The notes under the pieces: generated by a model
What the model was told of the DNA's origin: nothing
Database searches by the model: none
The model's input: only the letters and a program-made list of their open reading frames with translations
Translations under genes and position numbers: made by a program
DNA from: Drosophila miranda
Lineage: Eukaryota; Arthropoda; Insecta; Diptera; Drosophilidae
NCBI RefSeq assembly: GCF_003369915.1
Contig: NC_046674.1
Location: forward strand, 11,098,001 to 11,162,000
Direction of reading: 5' to 3'
Length of the DNA stretch: 64,000 bases
Part shown: positions 38,360 to 49,974 of the stretch, one piece after another
Layout: every line of letters begins with the position of its first letter
How positions within the stretch are numbered: position 1 is the first letter of the stretch

Positions 38360-38665
38360 GCTAAAAAGAGAGAGGCAGAGCGGGAGCGAAAGAGAAAGAG
38401 ACAGAGACAGAGAGTGTGAGTGCGAGTGTGAGAGAGTGTACGGGCTAGGGGTGTGCTGGTGGAGACGACAGTGAGGTAGGCTAAGGCAACCAACAGTTGA
38501 CTATTTGTTGCATGTACTCGCACCACTCGCCACTCGCCGCGAGAGTGCCAGCGAGTGCGCTCTCTCCCGAGCCGACCTATTCCTATCTATCTCTCCTTCT
38601 CTCGCTGCGCTCGCTCGTCTCTCAGTCGATTTCAATTCACAAAACATTCGACAAGTGCAGAGTGA
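38360..38665 (+). promoter_or_regulatory. GAGA-rich promoter of the plus-strand Scratch paralogue
   Basis: GAGAGA/GAGAAAGAGACAGAG tracts (38367-38440) and CTCTCC/TCTCGC tracts (38560-38622) flank a TCAGTC initiator with its A at 38624. GAGA factor sites plus a strong initiator without TATA are typical of paused developmental promoters in flies. The sequence then becomes A-rich leader (AACAAG, CAAAACA), the usual look of a fly 5'UTR. No convincing DPE at +28 was found. The start is a prediction. Confidence 0.45.
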
Positions 38666-41016
38666 AACAAGTTGTTGTTGCTGAAGCGAGCAGCAAACAA
38701 CGAACAGGCGAAAAAATTAAGGCATATATTCAATAACCCGCTACAAAATCAATCCAAGTCGGTGGAAAATAACAATTTTCCAACATGTGATAGCTGCGAC
38801 AGAAAAGTGATCTCGAAAAAAGTGTGTTCGATATAGCGGAAGGAGAAAGTGCGGAACAAGCCAAGCATCACAGCCCATGAATGGGATTCCCAGTCGGAGT
38901 CGAAGTCGGAGTCGGAATTGGAATCGGAATCAGGATCCGAGTCGAATCCGAATACGAGTCCGAGTCCCAGTCGGAATTGCAATTGTCGTCTCTGCATTTC
39001 CTAAACAATGGCAACGAGTGTATGCGCCATTTTTAAAAGTGGGATAGGGATAGATAGTTTCGTGTCCGTGTCCGTGTCCGTGTCCGTATCCCCGTACTCG
39101 TATTCGTATTCGTGTCCGTGTCCGTGCCCGTGCGTGAGTGTGCGCCTTCCATTGGATGTAAAAGTGACAGGGAGTCCTTCCTACATATCTCTTCTCTCGC
39201 TCCTTTCTGTGTGGAAAACGTACTGCCAACCCATGTATAACCCATGCAATTTAGTGCAAAAAGTATAACAATTTATCAATTAAGTGTAATCAAGTGTTGC
39301 AAATCGCCGACCCCTCTGGCCCATCCCCTCGTGGCACACCACCACAGCGCCTGCAGTATCTCCCTGCCGCGTCCGTGTGGTGTCTTGTGCGTCGGTTTGG
39401 GTTGACGCTGATTGCACGGCGGTTTCTGCATTTATAATGTAAATATTATGGCTGCCAACCACCGCAGGAACTTGTTTACAATTTTCACTCGCAAATCGGC
39501 ATTTGAATTATGCAATTTTACGAGGAGTGCACTTTTTTTAGCTTTTTGTTTGGTGGCAAGTACGGCGGAGTGTACACCGCATAGTTTACAGAGTATTTAC
39601 CTTAAATTTAAGTGGGATTCCAGTGTGTGGTGGTTTAAAGAGTAGTAGAGTCAAAAGCAACAAATAATCGGAAAATTTGCATATATGGATTATTCTACCA
39701 CATAAAACCTGTAAGATAAAAACCCACATGCTCCCTCTTCAGGAGATGCATATGGGACTTAATAAATGGATTACTTTCCCCTTAATTTATCCATATTCCC
39801 TTTTGTTTTTATAAAGAGCTCCCTTTGCAGTAGACTAGATTTTTGAGATGGTCAAAACTTCTATCCATTTACTTGTAGGGGTTTTTTTTTAGTCTAAGAA
39901 ATCTGTCCGCCGTTATAGATGTTGCATGATGCTCAAACACATATTTTTGTATGTATGTATGTGTACATATATTAAATAAATATCTTATGAAGATATGTTC
40001 TTCTTTATTAGATTAGATGAAAATATTTCCATGCGTTTCTTCGTTTCTTATTTGTCCCTTTGGGGAATCTGCAACGAATATTTGTACTTATATTTGTATG
40101 TAAATGGTACTGCGTCTTTGTCTAGAGTCCTGCCAGTGAGTAAATCCAATATAATTTACTTTCATGTCTACTCCTTGCAGAACCTTGATTGTAACGGCAA
40201 CGGCAACGGCAACGCAACAACGAACGCAAAATACCTTCAATTGTGGCAAAGTGAGTTTCGGCCAGGCCAGCGAGCGCTCAGAGCCAAGCCAACACAAGTT
40301 ATATAAGTTGCGCAGAAGGGTATAGAGGAGGAAAGGAGGCTGTCGAGGATGCCCGCCAGTCGCAGCCGGCACGCTAAAGGGCACGCTTCCAAAAACACCA
40401 AAGAGCAAGCAGAGCCAGCAGAGGCATCAGGAGCAAGAGCAGAAGCAGAAGCAGGAGCCGGAGCAGGAGCAGGTCCTGGAACCGGAGCCAGAACTGAAGC
40501 TGGAGCAGCCATACTCTCAAGGCAACTCATGTCAATGTCAAAGTTGAAGTAAAACTAGTTGGAGGAGTTGGAAGAGGAGAACAAGGAGAACAAGGAGCAA
40601 AGCTAAAGCATTTTACTGCAGACGACGCTGGAGTCGATGTCAAAGAAGGTTGTGCTATATCTACATAGTAAATACAAAACAAATTTAAAACATAAGAAAC
40701 AGAAACGGGATTCAAGAGCAGCAGGCGTAGGAGGTGCCCCACAAACCCCACAAAGGATTCCGAAACCCGAATCGAAGGCCAGAACCAAACCAAACACAAT
40801 ATAAGAGCAGACCGACCCCAAAGTGTGGGGTGTGGACAACGCGGGGTCTGTTGAACAGGCAATTTATAAGATTTGATCCGCCAGGCGGCCAAACTGGCAA
40901 CTGCCGGCAGACTCGGGGAGCGGACACGGCAACGGAGACGAAGACGGTGACGGAGACGGCGACGGAGTCAGAGTCGGATTCGGCCCACAAGGAAAGAGCA
41001 GAACAGAGCAGGAACC
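38624..41016 (+). other. Leader region of the plus-strand Scratch paralogue
   Basis: Likely a noncoding first exon plus one or more introns before the ATG at 41017. Plausible sites include an acceptor CTCCTTGCAG ending near 40180, a donor at CAAAGTGAGT near 40250 and an acceptor TTTACTGCAG near 40620. It carries GGAGTCGGAGTC-type repeats (38895-38985), GTGTCCGTGTCC units (39062-39130) and AGCAGGAGCAGG/CAGAAGC units (40430-40500). The sequence just before the ATG is GCAGGAACC, a good fly start context. Confidence 0.4.
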
Positions 41017-44000
41017 ATGTCTGTGGACTTTATACTGCCCAATCGGAACAAGATACAAACGATTGCCTACGCGAGTGCCAGCAGGAAGTATGCCGCGGCG
41101 GCATCCCCTGCCTCGACCGGATCCGGAAGCAGCAGCAGCGAGCTGCAGAGCTGGCGGCGACCGAAGCCGAGGAACGGCAGCAAACTAAGGCTGGAGGACA
41201 GGTCCTCATCCTCGGTGCTGCGCAATGCCAATGGGAATGTACACGCCAGTGGAAATGGAAATGGGAACGGCAGCAAGTCATCGCTCAAGTCGCTGACCAA
41301 ACGCTCCTCCAGATCCCTGCTGAAGCGTGAGGTAATCGAGCTGGACGACGAGGCTGACCGGGAGGAGGGACCCGCCGGCGAGGAGCAGCTGTGCGAGCAC
41401 TTGGAATGGTCCGCCGCCCAATCCCTTGTGCAGATGACCTCCTCCAAGCAGGAGAAGCAGCGTCGCCTGGGAGGGGGATCATCGGGCGGTGCTAGTGGCA
41501 CCACAGGAACCGCAGCGGCAGCCACAGTCTCCGCCTCAGGTATGTGTGCAACAGTTGACCACTTTTCGGTTTCCGTTTCCGTGTTCCTTTAGTCCTTTCA
41601 GCCACGGTCCCATGCCCCTGGCCCTGCCTCTGCCCCAGCTCCCGCCACAGTCCTGCCAATGGTTGCCCCAGCGTTGCCACTTTACCTTTCCTTCCTCCGT
41701 CTAGCGGTCGCCAAGCCATTCATTGTTCCATTTATGGACTTCCCCTAGTGGCGGCTTCCCATCCCTTTGCCCCTTATTCTGGTGCCTGCGTGCCTTTCTT
41801 CTGGTGGCAGCCTGCCCTTTCTATTTCCTTCCCCACCACCCCCTTGGAAAGTTGCGTCACAACAATGTGAACAGGTGGCTGCGACAATTTGTGTACTCGT
41901 ATTTTTTTTAGTAGCCAGGTTTTGCCTCACTCCCTCTCTCGCTCTGGCTCACACTGGGCCCCAACCAAGAAGCACTTTCGACCATTTTATGACCCCCCAC
42001 TTTGGCCACTGGCCGTCGCTCCTCCTCGTCCTTCAGTGTGCCCGGTGCCTGGTGCCTGGTGGCTGGTGGCTGGTGCCCTATGCCCTTTTCCCCTTCACCC
42101 CCAGCTCCCCCTTCGATATGCGCTCGTGTTTGACATTGTCGCCGTTAGCTAATCTTTTTAGCGTATGTTGGCATTTTCCATGTTTGCGTTCGCTTTTTCC
42201 CCCTCTCTTGCCGTCTTCTCTTTCCCCTCCCTTCTTCCTTCTGCCTTCTCCTTTGCCTACTTGTCGATGTGTAGTTGCTGCCGCTGCTGCTTGTTGCTCT
42301 TGACAAAGGCAAAGCCAAGAAGAAGAGGAGAACAGAAGAAAAAGAAGAAGCAAATGCAAACACGAAAGCGAACAAGCGTCGGCATTGACTTCCAGTACAG
42401 CAAACGGCTGGGGAGGGGGAAGGGAGTGGAATTGGGAGAAGGGGGACGGCTAGAAGAGGTCGCGTCGTCGTCTTATCGATTGAGAAACTGTAAACGTAAC
42501 AGGTCAACCGCTGCCGCATCCGCAGCGTAATGTGAAAATATTGCGTCAGCGTCAGTGGGCTCATAAAATACCAAAATGTGCAGTTATTTATGTGCGCACA
42601 TATGTATGTACATACATACATACATATGTATGTACATATGGGGATGGCATGGCTGATTAGCGTAGGGTGTCTCTGTCTTTATACTCAAAGCCATACATAC
42701 GATGTGCTTTACCAATTCATTCACTATGATATCAAAGACTATACAATACCAAGATGTCGCATGAGCGACCAAAAAGCTGTTCTATGGCGGGTCCTAACAT
42801 TAGGACCCAAAAGGCACGAGGGAGCGCGCGGGGCTTCAATTCCCTTTTCGCCTGTACTTCGTCTCTACCGCGACCCCGCTGCACATCGGTTTCGTCTGTT
42901 CGGCAACAGCACCGTCGAAGCGGTGGTCGCGGATCGCCGATGTCTTTGGAGCGGCACAGTGGGACCTTTGGCCGTCTCAGCTTGCTAAATTAGTTAGTTA
43001 GTCAATAAATATTTGCATACTGAAAAAATTATAAACTTTGAGTGCTTATATCTCCTAAACTAAAACTATCTTGAAAATTCGATTGGAAAATTCTCTATTA
43101 GATGCGTACATTAAATTTATCTAAAGCACTCATACAATTTTTTGACTATTTCGGCTGAGTCCCCACTGTGCCGCGCCAAAGACATCAGCGACCACGCTGC
43201 CCTACGGTTTCGGCACGCAGACACAGACATGCTTTTAGTGCGCTTGTGTGTGAAGCTAAAAACCGTATATGCTGCGGGCGAAGCCGGTTTATGGCCGTGC
43301 TCGTGCTGACCGAGGCATTGACGAAGCCGAGTAGCACTTCGGTGGCGAAGGTAGCGTAAAAGAGAATTGAAGTACTAGCCCCGCGCGCCCGTACCATGAA
43401 GCGTCAAACGAAAATTGAAAAAGCATTTGATCCTCATGCGACATCTTGGTATTGTATAGTCTTTGGTACTACTATTCTTCTTTAAATTCTTCTTCACGTT
43501 TTACACAAGACACGCACACGCACACGCACAGAATAAATCTGATGAGGGACAGAGAGAGATTCGCCATTTCTTCGTATTCCATTTATTCCATGTCGCCTTA
43601 AAACTTGGCAATTAGAACCTTTAAAATTGTTTTGTTTGGCTCAATTAAGTGCATTTTAGTGTTGAGAAATTCGTTTCCCAACACTGAGTGTTAACTGTCA
43701 GGCCGGAAGCAGCCAATGAAATGTCATGCCATTTCTCGGAAAAAAACCTTTCTCCGTATAACCTGTTTTGTGCATCGTGCTGCTCAGCCCCAAATTCCTT
43801 TAAATATCTTTTCTGGAGCATCTATGGCATCGAAGAAGTCCCGAAGTGATCCCTTGAATTGTGGGTTGCGATGTTCCGTAAATTTACGGTGCGGCCTGCT
43901 GCAATAACAAACTTTCCATAATCCACAGTGTCGGTGCGCCGTCCAGTGGCCGCCGGGCGGGCCCCGGCCGAGGACGGAAAGGTGATCTTCTATGCACCGC

Positions 44001-45307
44001 CAGCCAGTGCCTGTGGGGCTGCCCGTCAGCCGGAGCCGATGTCCGTGAAGCGCCAGCGCGAGCAACAAGTGGCCGCAAATGCCTCCGCAGCGGCTTCGGC
44101 CACATCGATCTACCGCGGACGCAGCGCAGAAGAGACGGAGGCCGCCCACGACCTGCTGTCGCTGTCCCAGAGCCTGCCGCCGCTCATACCGCCCTGCGTG
44201 GTGACTATTATGAAGCAGGAGCAGGAGCACCTCAAGTCGTCGGCGGAGCACTTGCCGATTATGCAGGAGATCTCGAACGCTTCCAACAAGTCGCAGTCGA
44301 ACATCCGGTTCATCGGCAGCAGTTCGTACGACATGATGAACGGCACGCCCGAGGCCTCGAACAACTGCTCGCCACTGACGCCGCCCAACTCCGATCACAG
44401 CTCGGATGTGGACATTGACATGTCTTCCTCGTCCGAATCCGGCCAGATGCACTGGGGCAAGCAGCCGCACCAGCCGCCGCAGCAGCAGCGGGCCTCGACC
44501 CTGAAGATGTGCCTAAACATGATGGACGGGCGCACCAAGGCCAGCAAGGCAGCGGCTGGCAAGGACCGGGAGCAGCTGCACCAGCGTCCAAAGAGCTCCA
44601 GCAGCAACGCCTCAGGGGGCGCAGGAAGCGGTGTCGCAGACGGACGTGCAGCGGCTATGGCCGGTGCTGCAGCTGCAGCCGGAGCCGGACCCAGTGGCAA
44701 TGGGGAGAACTACGCCAAGCGAAAGCGCGGATGCTACAAGTGCTCCGAGTGTGGCAAGCAGTACGCCACCTCCAGCAACCTGTCGCGCCACAAGCAGACG
44801 CACCGCTCCCTGGACTCGCAATCGGCCAAGAAGTGCAATACCTGCGGCAAGGCCTACGTGTCCATGCCGGCCCTGGCCATGCACCTACTAACGCACAAAC
44901 TCTCGCACAGCTGCGACATCTGCGGCAAGCTCTTCTCGCGCCCCTGGCTGCTCCAAGGCCATCTGCGCTCCCACACCGGCGAGAAGCCCTATGCCTGTGT
45001 CCATTGCGGCAAGGCCTTCGCGGACCGCTCCAACCTCCGCGCTCACATGCAGACGCACTCTGGCGACAAGAACTTCAAGTGCCACCGCTGCAACAAGACG
45101 TTCGCGCTCAAGTCGTATCTGAACAAGCACCTGGAGTCGGCCTGCCTTAGGGATCCGGGAGCCATAGGGCAGGGCAAGGGCGACGACTACGATTGCGACT
45201 TGGACGACGACGATGAGATGATGGGAAAGCTTGAGCACGATCAGGACGAGTTCGACGGCGATGAGATGGACAGTGATGAGACTAGTCAGGATATTGAGGT
45301 GGCTTAG
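41017..45307 (+). CDS. Scratch-like zinc-finger protein (SNAG-less paralogue), 633 aa
   Basis: Exon 1 is 41017-41539 (523 nt, donor TCAG/GTATGT) and exon 2 is 43929-45307 (1379 nt, acceptor ATCCACAG); together 634 codons. The start MSVDFILPNRNKI lacks a SNAG domain. A basic/Ser-rich region (SLKSLTKRSSRSLLKREVIELDDE) lies near 90-115 and a motif AEETEAAHDLLSLSQS at about 241-256. Five zinc fingers lie at about 444-466, 476-497, 501-523, 529-551 and 557-580; the last is C2HC. The tail is strongly acidic (YDCDLDDDDEMM onward). The finger block differs from the minus-strand gene at about 11 of 137 positions, so DNA specificity should be nearly the same. It is expected to be a nuclear neural regulator. 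It most likely corresponds to CG12605 (scratch-like 1), but could be the gene named scrt. Confidence 0.85.
41540..43928 (+). other. Intron of the plus-strand Scratch paralogue
   Basis: A 2.4-kb intron with donor GTATGT and acceptor CCACAG. The left part is pyrimidine-rich (TTTCCTTCC, CCCCTTCACCCC) without exon signals. The right part contains a 733-bp foldback element and then AT-richer sequence. Confidence 0.85.
42733..43465. mobile_element. Foldback/MITE-like element with 33-bp perfect terminal inverted repeats
   Basis: Bases 42733-42765 (beginning CAAAGACTATACAATACC) are repeated exactly in inverted orientation at 43433-43465. Inside, the arms keep pairing with interruptions: GCGCGCGGGGCT...CTTCAATTC near 42817 pairs with the complement near 43360, and GATGTCTTTGG(A/C)GCGGCACAGTGGG near 42937 pairs with 43161-43187. 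The centre (about 42980-43150) is an AT-rich unpaired loop. There is no transposase frame. No clear target-site duplication is visible, so the true ends may lie a few bases outward. I do not recognise the family; foldback-type or P-superfamily elements such as Galileo have this architecture, but that is a guess. Confidence 0.7.
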
Positions 45308-47704
45308 GTGGATCTTAATGCGGCGATGAGATCGAAGTGTAGATGGAGATGGAGATAGACAGTGATGAGACTAGTCACAGGATATTGTGGTGACCTAGGC
45401 AGCCGCCGAAGTCTGCCACAGGACTCCTCGTTTACCTTAATATTAGATACTTTATACCAGAACCCTATAAGCAATATTCGAGCACCCTTATCAAATTAAA
45501 AACGATAAAAACCAAAAAGGAAGAAGTAATCGAAGGTTATAATTCAAATCGGTCAACTAGCAGCTTACTAGCAGAGTAGTTCGGACGGTAGACGGAAGAC
45601 GAAGGACGAAAGAAAGAAGAAAGATCTCAACTCAATAGAATTTTTTTCAACAGTTATATACATATACATATATATCTACTTACTTATTATCTGACCTTTT
45701 CCGGGCTACTAGTATAGCGGGACGAGCGAGAAAGAGAACACGGAGGAGTCTTTCCAAGTTGTAACTTTTACTGAGTTGCAATTGAAACAACCAACAAAAC
45801 CAAAAGCAACACCGACAGAAGACGAAAGAGAGCAAAACGGAAGAGAGACAAGGGATGAGAGATGAGAGATGAGAGAACAAACAAACGGAAACAAAAAGGA
45901 AAAAACAAAAGGTTTAAGAAAGAAATCCAAAACGTAACTTATAGTAAAAATCTGACACAACGAATATTATGGAACATAAGTAGAAATTCTATATATACAC
46001 AGATCAAATAAGCATATATACAGAATGGAAGGGAGGAAAGGAGAAAGGGCAAATTATATATATATACATATACATACATATGATCTATATGAACTACGAG
46101 TATAATACATAGCGAGCAGAACCAATTTGCATGTTTTTGGTAATATCTACTTTAAGGCATCGTTTTAGGGATCTAGAGTTTATATACACACCCTTACCGC
46201 ATCCATACATAACTAGATGTACGAGTATTACGAGTATTAGTCTGTATTCAAAGAGAACTCTCTCTCCAACCACACCCCCACACGCCATTCGAGGAGGACA
46301 GATGGACAGATAGACAGATAGACAGATGAACAAATGAACAGATGGACGGCTCACTTCAAGTCTAGAAAACTAATCAATTAGTGAACTTATAGCACTTCCT
46401 GTAACTCCCTATATCTCTCTCGCTCTTAGGCTCTTTTTAAATATTGTACTCAACGATCAAGATTAGCGATTGGAAATTGGATATACTCTCAGCAAGATGT
46501 AGGCGGACGAAGGCTAAGACAAGGCAAAGAAGAACCATTTTAAAACGGCTAAGGCAACTTTACACTCTAACCCAGTTTAAGATGGGTATTACTTCCATAT
46601 TATGCTCTAACTCGATAAACAAAAACTACTTCAATTACTTAGAAATGATTAAAATTAATGAGAAAACAATTTAGAAACATATCACAAGGACAATACTTAA
46701 ACATAACTAAAAACAAGTACATTCAAAATATAATATACATAAATACAAAAATGCAAAAAAAAAAAGAAAAGAAAAGCAAAGAAAAGAAGATTATGAAAGA
46801 AGCAACCCCCATTAAGGCATTCTCATACACAGCAGCAACAAAGTACTTACGGAATAGTTATTTTATTACTAGAATTAGAACCAACTCGTGTATATACATG
46901 CAAGAATATATTAACAATTTTATACAAAACTCCCAGTCCCCGCCCCCCTTCCCAGTCCCCCCGCAAAGGCAACCCCAACTTTGGCCCAGCCAAAGGTTTC
47001 TTATAGACAAGAACAATCCTCCCCCAATCGCAAGGGATATCCATGGGGATAGCGAGATAGCCCTCACAAGTTTTGGGCAGTCAAGGCCAGGTCGAGATAG
47101 CGATGATTATGATGATGATAGAAGTAGAAGACGCACTTGTAAAACAAATGATAACTAAAAGCAATTCCAAAGTTAAGTGACATAGTTTTTAATGAGTAAA
47201 ACATAAGGAAACCAAAAAACAAGAAAAAAAAAACAAATTTGTAATTCTATAACAAAATCGAGAAGTATTGATATATACACAAAAACATGTATTTATTTTA
47301 CGCGTAGATTTTATTCTGAAACCAAAAAAGGAAAATGGGCAACAGACCGAAACCAAAACCAAAAACAAAAAGCCCATGTAAACAATTTCATTAAATTGTC
47401 AATTAAAATTATTTCTTAATTTAAGAAACGAAGAATGAAGCGGACGCGATAGAAGTTATTTTTTAAAGCATATATATACACATATATATACATACATATA
47501 TATAAAAAAAATATATTTAAAAAAGAGGCAGTTTTATATCGAAAATTAATAATAGTAAAGGCAGAATAGCAACAAAATATTGAAAACCATTCGAACTTAA
47601 TTATACAACGAGCAAGAAAACATTAATTATAAATCCAAGCCCACACAAATAAAACAACTTCAGAGATACATGGACAGGCACACACTCACACAAACTCTGA
47701 GTAC

Positions 47705-47712
47705 ACATACAC

Positions 47713-47744
<32 letters not shown>
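47705..47744. repeat. (CA)n microsatellite in the 3'UTR
   Basis: About eighteen CA units with two AAAC interruptions, on the sense strand of the plus-strand Scratch paralogue. Confidence 0.85.
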
Positions 47745-48473
47745 TGACAGGACACCTCCAGTTTATAAATAGAAGAAAAAAAAAAGAAACTTGAAGGAAA
47801 ATGATTATTACATCGTATCTACATACGTGCATGTCGAAAGTAGCATGTCGCATGTCGTATGTCGCAGTCTACACAGCCGCGTAAAATCGGAGGAGCATTA
47901 GATTTAGACCAGAGAGTGCTATGTGCATTGTTTATAGGGCCATAGTTAGAGATCGTGTTTATGCATGGCTTTATTGATGATTATTGATAGCGTTTTAAAT
48001 AGCATTAAATGCCTATATACACATAAGCAAACCAAAACAACAAAAACCAAAATAAAAAACCAAAAAAAGTATAAGAAATTCCATTGAACAGTAGTGGTAA
48101 CAATTATGTGATTTGCAATTTTACATTCAAAATATATATATGAAATAATTACGAGTATATATAGATTATATATTGAGGCAAGCGTTTAATTGATTTATTT
48201 ATGAGTAAGATTTATTTATACACATTATACACCACAAAACGAGAAACAAACAAATGAGAAAAACTCACAAAAAACAACAAAAAAATGTGTACGATGACGA
48301 GGAGAAACAAAAGTATTTTTACACCGAAACTTTGTTTTTTTTTTTTTTTTTTGTTTGTAAATGCGGCAAGTTGAACCCCTAAAACCCTAGATGCCCCCAC
48401 ATACCCCTGACACTCCTGCAATATTCATTTAGATACCCCCAAAAGCACACAAAACACTGACACACACAACCAC

Positions 48474-48498
48474 ACTCACACACACACACACACACACT
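48474..48498. repeat. (CA)n microsatellite in the 3'UTR
   Basis: CA run extended on both sides by CACTCACA units. Confidence 0.85.
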
Positions 48499-49079
48499 CA
48501 CACAAGTGAATAATTTCAAGATCAAAGACACCAATTCAATTCGGATTATTATACAATAAAGGGAAGCTAATCGAACCACAGGAAGATGGTAGGGGAGAGA
48601 TATTTTATAAAATGACAGACAACACTGAGAGACGAGAAGTGAAGTGAAAAAGAAGAAAAGTGAAGCGAAAGAATAACGTAAAGATATTAATTTATATATT
48701 CATATATTAGAGATGCAAAAAGACTTGAACAGTTATATATACATTTAAAATTGCAATATATTGTATACTTCATTAAAATATATATACATACATACATACA
48801 TACCATACATACACATATATTGTATACACGAAACGTATATATAGTACTTAACTTATTTATAGTATATATATATATTGTATATGCTTACAGCGAACCATAA
48901 ACTTAACATAAACCGAATCGAATCCCCATAGGAATCCCTCAAGTATCAGTAACTCGAGATCAATTCAATGATATTGTACCCAATGACCACTTGGCAGGAG
49001 CGAGCATATCGATCGCCCTGTCGTACAGGAATACTCGTATATAGTAATACATACATATATAGAATGCATGCCAGATACC

Positions 49080-49104
49080 AACACACACACACACACACAC
49101 ACAC
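49080..49104. repeat. (CA)n microsatellite in the 3'UTR
   Basis: Twelve CA units, followed by GAGAACACACAAC. Confidence 0.85.
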
Positions 49105-49862
49105 GAGAACACACAACCCATGGGGCAGCGACTTTAACGCGTTGCACGCATCCACAGTTTTTCCTTTTGATACTTAGCATTTGTTCTTGTTCTACTTTTA
49201 GTTAGGGAAAGCAGCCAGCAGCCAGCAAGCATTAAATAGTTTCAGCTTTCGTAGGAGTTAAATAATCGACTTTACCTAGATGAACCGGGACTAGCCAACA
49301 ATGCTCGCTATACTTACTTGTAAAACCTATACCTATGCCTAAACCTATACCTAAACAGTTACACCCACACCCACACCCACACCCACACTGACACCTACAC
49401 CCACCCCCTAGACACTGACACTGACTCTCTGAACACAGTTTAAACAAAACACTAACCGACATGCATAACCATACGATTTTATGGCTAATATGTAGCGTAT
49501 ATAACCTATTATATCCCAAAGAAAGCTTATCCACTCTTAAATTAATATACACAAGAATAACAAAGCGAATCGATACGATACGAAACAAAAAGAAACGAAG
49601 CGAAGCGAAGCGAAGCGAAGCGAAAGAATCACGGATTCCACTATGGAAAGATATACGGGAGTACGCATATGACAAAGAATAAACGCCACACGAGTAAAAA
49701 AAAACCACACCCAGAGTCCCCAAAAGATTCAAACCAAACAAACAAGAAATGTATGACACGACACGGATATACTATTGAAGATGGTATATAAATTAGATAC
49801 ATAGTTATAAAAGCTACACCCACACACTAGTGCAGCCATGTAACTATTTTTAGAGCCTCGGA

Positions 49863-49974
49863 AATAAACATACATAATATACATATAAATATTAAATAAA
49901 CGACAGAGAAAACAGAGCGATTGCAAGATGTTTTTTTTCCTTCCCTCTTTTTGGAATATGAAACACGAAATAAA
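49863..49974 (+). terminator. Cluster of three AATAAA polyadenylation signals
   Basis: AATAAA at 49863, 49895 and 49969 in sense orientation, followed by T-rich (49931-49952) or GT-rich sequence. This marks the most likely 3' end of the Scratch-like transcript. Confidence 0.5.

Larger units (their letters stand above)
45308..49974 (+). other. Probable 3'UTR of the plus-strand Scratch paralogue
   Basis: 4.6 kb of A-rich, AT-rich sequence follows the stop codon and carries no credible exon. Long CA runs lie on the sense strand. AATAAA hexamers at 49863-49868, 49895-49900 and 49969-49974 are the best distal polyadenylation signals, the last followed closely by GT-rich sequence. Earlier AATAAA copies, for example near 47648 and 48556, could give shorter forms. 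Confidence 0.55.

Noticed and set aside
44310..45238. Long frames antisense or shifted to the plus-strand finger exon
   Set aside because: GC-rich coding exons generate open shadow frames; the five-finger frame is the real one.
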